From: Candidatus Solincola jinzensis
GTDB taxonomy: Bacteria; Actinomycetota; Geothermincolia; Geothermincolales; RBG-13-55-18
NCBI GenBank assembly: GCA_015711875.1
Contig: JACVJG010000036.1
Span: 1-11,929 of the forward strand
Length of the DNA stretch: 11,929 nt
Reading direction: 5' to 3'
This document shows positions 6,782 through 11,929 of this stretch, one piece after another. Below the pieces are notes generated by a model. The model was not told the origin of the DNA and did not search any database. It saw only the letters and a program-made list of their open reading frames with translations. How positions within the stretch are numbered: position 1 is the stretch's first letter; every line of letters starts with the position of its first letter. The translations under genes were made by a program, and so were the position numbers.

Positions 6782-6953
6782 CGCACTTCGCTGCGGCGCT
6801 TCCAGCGGCGTCTTCCGCCGGTCCCGAAAGGGCCAAGGGTGATCTTGCCCGACGCTCAGGGGAAGGCAAGGCAGCCTCGCCGGCATGAATTTGAGAAAAT
6901 CATAAAACCGAAAAGTGCCGCGCACCGGGATCAGGATTTTCTTGTGAGCATAG

Positions 6954-6976
6954 AAAAACCCCGGCGAAAGCCGGGG
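6954..6976 (-). terminator. Intrinsic terminator of the lipoprotein gene
   Basis: On the minus strand a perfect 7-bp stem CCCCGGC/GCCGGGG with a 4-nt TTTC loop is followed directly by TTTTT. It starts about 53 nt after the lipoprotein stop at 7030, a textbook rho-independent terminator. Confidence 0.9.
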
Positions 6977-7029
6977 CATCAAGCGCTTATAGACCTCGCG
7001 CCGGCTTGCTTTCAGATCCCTCCCTGCAG

Positions 7030-7665
7030 CTAGCGTATCTTGAACTTGACGGGAACCGCCCCATAGGGCTCACACGTTAGGACAAGCCCGGTCTCGCCGG
7101 CGGGGACCTCGAAGACGGCGGTGGCCGTGGACTGGGCTCCGGGGTCGATGGGGTACGCGTTGTAGATGCCGCGGTGGCCGTGTGTCTCCACCGTTTCGTA
7201 CTCGACGCCCTTCGCGTTTGTCAGCTTCAGAGATGCTGGTCCGGGGAAGGCATCGGCGGTGGACGCGTTGTTCTTGTACTCCATGGTTATCATGAGGAAC
7301 TCATTGCCGCTGGCCGGCGACTTGGGCGGGTTTTCCCCAGGATAGTCAACCCCTTCCAGCAGGAGCAACGCGTTGGCTTCCGGCGAGGCGATATCGTTGG
7401 TCACGGTGACCTTGGTCACGCCTATCTCGCTTCCCTCCTGATAGAATTCAACCCCTTCAAGCCCTTTGCTTTTAAGGGTAGCCATCTCGCCGATGCCGTA
7501 GACCTTGCCCTCGTCGGCCTTTTTCTCCGTGCTTTCCCCGGTGGTCGTGGTCTCGGTCTTGGTGCCGGACGTGTCCTCCTTCTTCCCTCCGCAGCCCGCC
7601 AGCGCCGTCAGGAGCAGGACCGCGGCCGCCAGGCAGGCTGCCAGTAGTAGATATCTCCTTTTCAT
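7030..7665 (-). CDS. Secreted lipoprotein, DUF4352-like
   Basis: Predicted membrane-anchored lipoprotein of 211 residues. The N-terminus has MKRR, a hydrophobic stretch and a lipobox LAGC with the acylated cysteine at C25, followed by a long Lys/Thr/Glu/Ser-rich flexible linker to about residue 55. The folded part (about 75-210) resembles the immunoglobulin-like DUF4352 fold: EIGVTKVTVTND, then EFLMITMEYKNN (the hallmark strand of this group), PGPASLKLTNAKGVEYET and a C-terminal VFEVPAGETG strand, as is common in Gram-positive and actinobacterial surface lipoproteins. Ligand unknown. ATG 7665 has AAAGGGGG upstream, and a strong terminator follows, so it is a single-gene transcript. A role at the cell surface is firm, the specific job is not. 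Confidence 0.87.
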   Translation of the reverse strand: MKRRYLLLAACLAAAVLLLTALAGCGGKKEDTSGTKTETTTTGESTEKKADEGKVYGIGEMATLKSKGLEGVEFYQEGSEIGVTKVTVTNDIASPEANALLLLEGVDYPGENPPKSPASGNEFLMITMEYKNNASTADAFPGPASLKLTNAKGVEYETVETHGHRGIYNAYPIDPGAQSTATAVFEVPAGETGLVLTCEPYGAVPVKFKIR

Positions 7666-8558
7666 TGACAGGCCCCCTTTCTAATAGCCCTGTGCTCTCA
7701 ACTGCTGATGGACTCCTCGGGCGGCCCGGCTGTTTTACCTCCTTTCTCTTTTACCCACGGGCCGGCCCATGAACAGGATCTCAAGGAATCGCGGAGTGAT
7801 CTTATGCCCGCATGAGTAGATGAACGCGTTTTCCTTTGGTTTCACCCGCTTTTGCCCCCTTACATTTCCCATAGCGAGGCTGGAAAATGTACATTTTACA
7901 TTCTATCACTTGCTACATGATTATTCCATTAACCACGAGATCACTCCTTTCCTCTTGTCGAATTCGCATGGTTTGTAAGAACGGCAGGCGGCCTTCCGAT
8001 TTTTATCAAACGAAAAGCGCCTGGCAAAACGTTACGGCATCCTTCCCGTCGGATAGCTCCCCCAAATGTCATGCCAGTCCCGCATGTCGTTCGCGGATCC
8101 CGTAGCGCCCTGCCGTCGCTTCCTCGGTGGCGGACTTTACTGCAAAGGAAAAACAAGGGAATAAGGGGTGCTGCCGCGTGTGGTGCGATGGAAGGCGCCT
8201 GCGATGTCCCGGCGGATCTCGGTCTTCGCCGGGCGTGGGTGAAGGAGGATTTGTCGCCCCGGCCTTGAAAGATATGTAGGCGGCATCGATGAAAGGCGGC
8301 GGTGCCCTGCGCGGCGCCGCTTGGCTGAACGCCGTCGGGTGATGCATTGCTCGTGGTTCCAGGATATCGGAAAGGCCGGAGAGGGCAGGCATGCCGGCAT
8401 ACGGTATTGTGGCGACCACAAGGCCGGCCGGCGCGGACGGCGGATTCACGTGGTTAGGAAAATACGATGATCCATAACCTCAGGAGCGAAGCGAGGCGCG
8501 CGAAGATCGGGAGGCCAGAAGAAAACGCGGGTAAAAACCCCAGGTTATTGCTGGCCCT
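7666..8558. other. Long gene-free intergenic stretch
   Basis: About 890 bp without a supportable gene. Short open frames at 7887-8105, 7941-8156 and 8069-8449 have no ribosome site, conflict with each other on both strands and show no family resemblance. AAAGGAGGT occurs on the minus strand near 7743 but no start codon lies at a usable distance. Seen in it: a 14-bp palindrome (7884-7897) in an AT-rich island at about 7855-7960, lower in GC than its surroundings, and a GC-rich half (8060-8450) containing the CATGCCA...GCATG motif near 8070 that loosely resembles the repeats at 10.43-10.74 kb. Confidence 0.5.
7884..7897. promoter_or_regulatory. 14-bp AT-rich perfect palindrome
   Basis: AAAATGTACATTTT is self-complementary over 14 bp and sits in the most AT-rich part of the 7.67-8.56 kb gap, about 220 nt upstream of the lipoprotein start. 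It looks like a regulator binding site, although no gene starts close enough to fix its target. Confidence 0.35.
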
Positions 8559-9194
8559 CTACCAGGGCAAGGGCCTGAGCATCGCGCGCGCCGGCGCGCC
8601 GTCACCCCTGGCCACCTTGAGCGGAAGGCAGACCAGCTCATAATCTCCGGGCTCGACTCCCGAGAGCACCAGGCCCTCCAGTATCACCACACGCGCCTCC
8701 AACAGCGCGCGATGGACGTCCGCGGCCTCTTCGCCGAAAGGGGCTATGGAAAGGTAATCTATGCCCACCAGGGACACGCGCTTTCGGGCGAGATATTGCG
8801 CTCCCTCGAGGGACAGGGCGGCGTAATCCTCCCTGAAAGGTCCTTCCTCCCATGACCTGCGGGAGTTGTCCGTCTTAAGCAGGATGCGCTCGCCCTCCTT
8901 AATACTGTGGGACCCCAGGTCAACGCCAGTGATGGCCGAGACACCCTTTATCTCCAGCACGCGCGCGGGGCCGATAAGCGATCGCGGCGCGATCTCCTCC
9001 ACCCCCGCGCCGCCCGGGATGAAGTGCAGGGGGGCATCCACATGGGTGCCGGCGTGCAGCCCCATGACCATGCGGGAGAGGTTATAGGGGTCCCCCCGCT
9101 CCAAATCCAGGATGCGTTCCACGGCGACGTCCTCGTCGCCCGGCCAGTGCGGCATGCCGCTGTGGATGGTGGCGGTTACGTCTATCCACTCCAT
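8559..9194 (-). CDS. Cyclase-family metal-dependent hydrolase (kynurenine formamidase-like)
   Basis: Cytosolic amidohydrolase-like enzyme of 211 residues in the cyclase/KynB family (PF04199 type). The signature HAGTHVDAPLHF lies at 47-58; H47, H51 and D53 are the metal ligands expected from KynB, with H57 close by. The N-terminal SGMPHWPGD and the later GIDYLSI and H(R)ALLEARVVILEGL segments also fit. Members hydrolyse N-formylkynurenine, isatin and related amides or lactams; no kynurenine or aromatic degradation gene is in the window, so the substrate cannot be named and kynB is not assigned. ATG 9194 has GGAGGA 7 nt upstream. It has its own intergenic spaces on both sides and appears to be transcribed alone. 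Family secure, substrate unknown. Confidence 0.9.
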   Translation of the reverse strand: MEWIDVTATIHSGMPHWPGDEDVAVERILDLERGDPYNLSRMVMGLHAGTHVDAPLHFIPGGAGVEEIAPRSLIGPARVLEIKGVSAITGVDLGSHSIKEGERILLKTDNSRRSWEEGPFREDYAALSLEGAQYLARKRVSLVGIDYLSIAPFGEEAADVHRALLEARVVILEGLVLSGVEPGDYELVCLPLKVARGDGAPARAMLRPLPW

Positions 9195-9323
9195 ATCGTT
9201 CCTCCGACGTCTGCCTGCCGTATCGCATCAACCTTAACAAGTCGAGGAATATAGCCCCTGATCGCAGAGCGGCTTGCGGGCCGCGGCTTGCACATCCGGA
9301 GACGCCAACGCGCCTTACAGGCG

Positions 9324-9349
9324 TTTTCACCCCTCTATATTTTCACCCC
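9324..9349 (-). repeat. Tandem GGGGTGAAAA pair upstream of the cyclase gene
   Basis: The 10-bp word GGGGTGAAAA occurs twice on the minus strand (9340-9349 and 9324-9333), start to start 16 bp, about 130 nt upstream of the cyclase gene. A spacing of about 1.5 helical turns is compatible with a repeated protein site. Between 9195 and 9485 no gene is visible. Confidence 0.4.
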
Positions 9350-9366
9350 TTTTTGGTAAGCCGATG

Positions 9367-9388
9367 AAAAGCCGCATAAAGAAGCGGC
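9367..9388 (-). terminator. Probable terminator of the cysteine-rich 4Fe-4S gene
   Basis: On the minus strand a GCCGC/GCGGC stem (9384-9388 and 9371-9375) with an 8-nt loop is followed by TTTT (9370-9367), about 98 nt after the stop at 9486. The stem is 5 bp, so strength is moderate. Confidence 0.5.
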
Positions 9389-9485
9389 GGTAAAAGCGCT
9401 CAGGAAGAAGGCGCGAAGGAGCGTATGCCCCTCAAAGGCTGCACTGGCTCACACGCATTCTTCCCTCCAGTGACGGCAAGTTCAT

Positions 9486-10298
9486 TCAGGTCACGTCCAC
9501 CAGGGAGGAGATGCGCGGGATGAGGCTGTCCATGAACGCCGGGTCCTCTATGGTCAGCTCGATTGCCCCCTCGGGGCAGACTTCCACGCAGTGGCCGCAG
9601 CCGCGGCACTCCTCGCTGATCACCGCGCGGTCCCCCTCCACCCGGATGGCTGCGGCTATGCAGACGCCCTTTTCGCAAGCCCCGCAGCCCACGCATTTAT
9701 CCGTCACCGTGACCTTGACCCCCGGCATGCGGTGTACCTTGCCGCTTATCTTGTGCGAGAGAACTGGCAGCATCTTCCACAGGCAGCAGCAGGGGCAGCA
9801 GTTGCACACCGTTAGGAGCTTGCTGCCGGGGCGCACGTTCAACCACACGGTGTCGAGCTTGTTCCTTCCGATGAGCTGGAACAGCCCCGCCTCGCGGCAC
9901 TTGCGCACGTGCTCCAGGGCCTCCTCGCGGGTGACGCGGCGCCCCAGCCTGGGGTTTATGCCCATGGCCGCCTCTCCCATGAAGAGGCACCCCAGGTCGA
10001 TGGGGTAGTCCCTGCAGCCCGTGGCTTCGCGGCAGATGCAGGTGTTCATGATCCACAGGTAATTGGCCTTCTCGATGAAGGCCTCTATTACCTGCGAGGG
10101 CACCACTATCCCCTCGCTCTCCACCTCCTCGTTTATGGTGACGGTGCCGTCCTTGGGCAGGTAGATGATGTCGTCGCGGTCGAAGAGGAGATGATCGATG
10201 GCCTTGCCGATGAGGGGAGCCTTGGTGAGCCTGGCCATCAAGAAACGCTGCGGAAAGGCCTTTTTCACCAGTTTCACAAACCACAACGGGCTGGACAT
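9486..10298 (-). CDS. Cysteine-rich 4Fe-4S dicluster protein
   Basis: Predicted 270-residue iron-sulfur protein with 19 cysteines and no known reaction. The N-terminal basic segment (residues 1-30) could touch a membrane but is not a signal peptide. Next comes NTCICREATGCRDYPIDLGC (C87, C89, C95, C104), then a CNCCPCCC motif (C165, C167, C168, C170, C171, C172), then a C-terminal two-cluster ferredoxin: C202-x2-C205-x2-C208-x4-C213, and C231-x2-C234-x2-C237-x3-C241 followed by Pro. The x4 spacing in the first ferredoxin motif is unusual. I recall similar unnamed 4Fe-4S proteins in anaerobic bacteria. ATG 10298 has GGAGGAGGGG about 4 nt upstream. It stands alone between two non-coding stretches; a terminator candidate follows. 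It probably passes electrons to an unseen partner, and the N-terminal cysteines may hold a separate metal site (inference). Confidence 0.88.
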   Translation of the reverse strand: MSSPLWFVKLVKKAFPQRFLMARLTKAPLIGKAIDHLLFDRDDIIYLPKDGTVTINEEVESEGIVVPSQVIEAFIEKANYLWIMNTCICREATGCRDYPIDLGCLFMGEAAMGINPRLGRRVTREEALEHVRKCREAGLFQLIGRNKLDTVWLNVRPGSKLLTVCNCCPCCCLWKMLPVLSHKISGKVHRMPGVKVTVTDKCVGCGACEKGVCIAAAIRVEGDRAVISEECRGCGHCVEVCPEGAIELTIEDPAFMDSLIPRISSLVDVT

Positions 10299-10433
10299 GT
10301 CCCCTCCTCCGGTCTTTTAACCATCTCCCCGCTGGGGGCGGCGCGGATGTTTGCGGTGGCCTTTAACCACCGCCACCCCCCGCTGTATCGCCTACCGGGG
10401 CGAAGCGGAACGTCGCCGCTACCTTGTGCATAT

Positions 10434-10466
10434 CATGCCACAGCGGCGCGGGCATGGGAATGGCAC
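10434..10466. repeat. Dispersed repeat, copy 1
   Basis: Starts with CATGCCA and carries CATGCC...GGCATG arms 11 nt apart around a GC-rich centre, then GGAATG. It is the most diverged copy at its left edge but matches copy 2 over almost 30 bp. Confidence 0.7.
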
Positions 10467-10556
10467 ATGGCGCGGTGAGGATGCAGGATGAAGAGATGAA
10501 AGGCAATTCACAAACGGATGGTGGAGGACGTGATACAGCTTCGATCAGGAGTGGTG

Positions 10557-10606
10557 AAAAACGGGACTTCGCCATGCCACTGCGGGGCGGGCATGGGAAT
10601 GACATT
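10557..10606. repeat. Dispersed repeat, copy 2
   Basis: Begins in an AAAACGGGACTTCGCC stretch, then has perfect 7-bp arms CCATGCC (10572-10578) and GGCATGG (10590-10596), followed by GAATGACATTGG. It lies 139 bp after copy 1. Confidence 0.7.
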
Positions 10607-10668
10607 GGCTCTGTGAGAGGCAGGCAATGCAGGCAGGTCATCGGCGGCTGGCGTAGGCCGTTGCCCTG

Positions 10669-10686
10669 TCTCGATCACGATCGAGA
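10669..10686. repeat. 18-bp inverted repeat beside repeat copy 3
   Basis: TCTCGATC-AC-GATCGAGA has perfect 8-bp arms with a 2-bp centre, ending 2 bp before copy 3. A diverged CTTCGATCAGGA word stands in the same place before copy 2. It could be a protein site or part of the repeat unit. Confidence 0.6.
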
Positions 10687-10687
10687 G

Positions 10688-10738
10688 GAAACGAGGGGTC
10701 GCCATGCCAGAGCGGCGCGGTTATGGTAATGACGATGG
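10688..10738. repeat. Dispersed repeat, copy 3
   Basis: AAACGAGGGGTCGCC then CCATGCCAGAGCGGCGCGG, the second arm changed to GGTTATGG, then TAATGACGATGG. It lies 130 bp after copy 2. Similarity to copy 2 extends about 15 bp upstream of the arms. Confidence 0.7.
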
Positions 10739-10871
10739 TGGCGCTGGAAAAAGGGGCAAAAGACAGCCGTGAGGAATGTCGCGTGATAGGGCACACATTT
10801 TCCCTCGAGGCGTTATGGCATCCACGGTGCACGTTCAAGTGTGGCGATACTTGCGCGGACCGCCACCGCGG

Positions 10872-11639
10872 CTATCCGCCGGCGCCCCTCACGGCGGCCT
10901 TATTGATGAGGTTGGCGATATAGCCGGCCCCGAAGCCGTTGTCGATGTTCACCACCGCCACTCCCAGGGCGCAGGAGTTGAGCATCCCCAGCAGGGCGGC
11001 CATCCCTCCCAGGTTGGCCCCATATCCCACGGAAGTGGGCACTGCGATCACCGGACATTCCACCATGCCCCCCACGATGCTGGGCAACGCCCCCTCCATG
11101 CCCGCCGCCACCACCGCGACGTTGGCGCCCAGAAACACCTCGGCGCGCGCCAGCACGCGGTGCATGCCCGCCACCCCCACGTCGTAGAGCTTCTCCACGC
11201 GGTTGCCCGTGAGCTCCGCCACGATGCTCGCTTCCTCGGCCACGGGGATGTCCGCGGTGCCGCCGGTGGCCACCACGATCTTTCCCACCAGCTCCCGCTC
11301 CTCCCTGCGGATGAGCACGTAGCGCGCCTGGCGGTGGTATTCCGCCTGGGGGCAGGAGCGTAGCACCTCCTTGTAGACATCCTCGGAGGCGCGTGTGAGC
11401 AGGATGTTACCCTCGTTCTTCTCCAGCAGGGTCTCCACGATGGGGCGTATGGTGTCCAGGGGCTTGCCCTCGCAGTACACCACCTCGGGAAGGCCCTTTC
11501 GCAGTTCCCGGTGGTGGTCAAGGACCGCGAAACCAAGGTCGGTCACCGGCTCCATGGCGATGCGCGAGGTCGCCTCCTCCACGGCCAACTCCCCGCGCCG
11601 CACCTTTTCCAGTATCTCCGCAAGCTCTTCCCTGCGCAT
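10872..11639 (-). CDS. larB: LarB, nickel-pincer nucleotide cofactor biosynthesis
   Basis: LarB carboxylates and hydrolyses nicotinic acid adenine dinucleotide in the first step of nickel-pincer cofactor synthesis, the cofactor of lactate racemase and related enzymes. The 255-residue chain has an N-terminal helical part and a PurE-like C-terminal half: GGTADIPVAEEA (126-137), YDVGVAGMHR (152-161), AGMEGALPS with E182, PTSVGYGANLGG (201-212) and NSCALGVAVVNIDNG with C223. From memory the Lactobacillus plantarum active-site pair is E180 and C221, which fits here with an offset of two. The start is put at ATG 11639, preceded by GGGGGGAGGGG; the upstream TTG at 11678 would overlap the cupin gene. 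Gap to the cupin stop is 28 nt, so they are probably one operon. The larC and larE partners are not in this window. Confidence 0.94.
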   Translation of the reverse strand: MRREELAEILEKVRRGELAVEEATSRIAMEPVTDLGFAVLDHHRELRKGLPEVVYCEGKPLDTIRPIVETLLEKNEGNILLTRASEDVYKEVLRSCPQAEYHRQARYVLIRREERELVGKIVVATGGTADIPVAEEASIVAELTGNRVEKLYDVGVAGMHRVLARAEVFLGANVAVVAAGMEGALPSIVGGMVECPVIAVPTSVGYGANLGGMAALLGMLNSCALGVAVVNIDNGFGAGYIANLINKAAVRGAGG

Positions 11640-11667
11640 CGCCCCTCCCCCCGTAAAGGAAAAGCGC

Positions 11668-11929
11668 TCAACGATCAAGCCCGTAGGGCGGAGTGAGCAC
11701 TTTCAGCATCACCGACTTTCCCCCGGAGACATTGCGCCAGCAGTGCATGCGCTGACCGTTGTAATATGCGGTATCGCCGCACTCCATGCGGTAGTTCTTA
11801 TCGCCGTCCAGGTTGAGTTCGATGGCGCCTTCGAGGACCATGATGAACTCCTCGCCTTCGTGGTGCACCGGGTCGCAGAAAGAACCCCCTTCCGCTCCGG
11901 GCTCGAACTCCATGAGCATGACCTCGATA
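11668..11929 (-). CDS. Cupin-domain protein, 5' end outside the window
   Basis: The visible 87 or so residues are the C-terminal part of a cupin barrel. VHHEGEEFIMVLEGAIEL is the first cupin motif with its metal-type His-His-Glu pattern, and GDTAYYNGQRMHCWRN carries the second motif with its His. The open frame continues past the window edge without a start, so the internal Met codons near 11919 are not assumed to be the start. The domain sequence, particularly MEFEPGAEGG and DPVHHEGEEF, is like that of HTH-XRE/cupin regulators, which have a DNA-binding domain before the barrel. That would fit a regulator of the adjacent larB, but the N-terminus is not visible. Ligand unknown. Confidence 0.85.
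   Translation of the reverse strand, partial: IEVMLMEFEPGAEGGSFCDPVHHEGEEFIMVLEGAIELNLDGDKNYRMECGDTAYYNGQRMHCWRNVSGGKSVMLKVLTPPYGLDR

Larger units (their letters stand above)
6354..7029. other. Gene-free stretch between DUF1122-like gene and lipoprotein
   Basis: No convincing gene is present. Open frames at 6507-6842 (plus) and 6536-6982 (minus) lack ribosome sites, overlap each other and contain the direct repeat described separately. CCGGGATCA words recur at about 6528 and 6925, with a related inverted form near 6452, hinting at degenerate mobile or repeat DNA. Its only clear functional element is the terminator near 6954-6976. Confidence 0.5.
10299..10871. other. Gene-free stretch carrying dispersed repeats
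   Basis: No gene supported: frames at 10363-10641 (minus), 10424-10729 (plus), 10508-10705 (minus) and 10638-10838 (minus) lack ribosome sites and conflict. It contains a hairpin of GCGGTGG/CCACCGC (10353-10359, 10367-10373), three copies of an inverted-repeat element (next entries) and a near-perfect palindrome at 10669-10686. Confidence 0.6.

Noticed and set aside
6507..6982. Overlapping plus and minus frames of 111 and 148 codons
   Set aside because: No ribosome sites, mutual conflict, and repeat content inside them.
8069..8449. Minus-strand 126-codon frame
   Set aside because: Pro/Arg-rich composition typical of spurious high-GC frames, no ribosome site and no known motif.
10431..10740. 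CRISPR array
   Set aside because: Only three imperfect repeats with about 100-bp gaps of unequal length, and no cas gene.
10776..11363. Plus-strand 195-codon frame
   Set aside because: Antisense to larB, with His/Ala-rich shadow composition.

Overview
This window reads as chromosomal DNA of a high-GC, strictly anaerobic or microaerophilic bacterium. The signs are rubrerythrin, desulfoferrodoxin, two cysteine-rich iron-sulfur proteins and an Rrf2 regulator, with no respiratory genes. Strong AAGGAGG-type ribosome binding sites, TATAAT -10 boxes and an apparently leaderless ftsH are bacterial. The style resembles deep-branching anaerobic Actinobacteriota (Geothermincolia-like), but that placement is a guess from gene content, not a phylogeny.

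Layout: (1) 1-1441, minus: N-terminal two thirds or more of the membrane protease FtsH, cut by the window edge. (2) 1588-2968, minus: Rrf2-type regulator followed by a 4Fe-4S protein. (3) 3311-3986, plus: an intact 95-residue ferritin domain of the encapsulin-associated type, followed at once by a decayed, N-terminally truncated peroxiredoxin. (4) 4299-5234, minus: rubrerythrin then desulfoferrodoxin, a peroxide/superoxide reduction pair. (5) 5682-6353, plus: DUF1122-like protein. (6) 6354-7029: no gene, but a direct repeat and a strong terminator. (7) 7030-7665, minus: DUF4352-like lipoprotein. (8) 7666-8558: about 0.9 kb without a convincing gene. (9) 8559-9194, minus: cyclase-family metal hydrolase. 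(10) 9486-10298, minus: 4Fe-4S protein with 19 cysteines. (11) 10299-10871: non-coding DNA with three copies of a dispersed repeat. (12) 10872-11929, minus: LarB and the end of a cupin-domain protein.

The coherent theme is 2.3-5.2 kb: oxidative stress and iron handling. Rubrerythrin reduces peroxide, desulfoferrodoxin reduces superoxide, the ferritin domain would oxidise and pass on iron, and the Rrf2 protein probably senses iron-sulfur or redox state. The peroxiredoxin remnant looks like a former member of this set. The other genes are single units whose shared pathway cannot be read from this window. No tRNA, rRNA, CRISPR array, transposase or phage gene was found. The most notable points are the orphan encapsulin-type ferritin fused to a peroxiredoxin fossil, the dispersed repeats at 10.43-10.74 kb, and the unusual cysteine-rich iron-sulfur protein.
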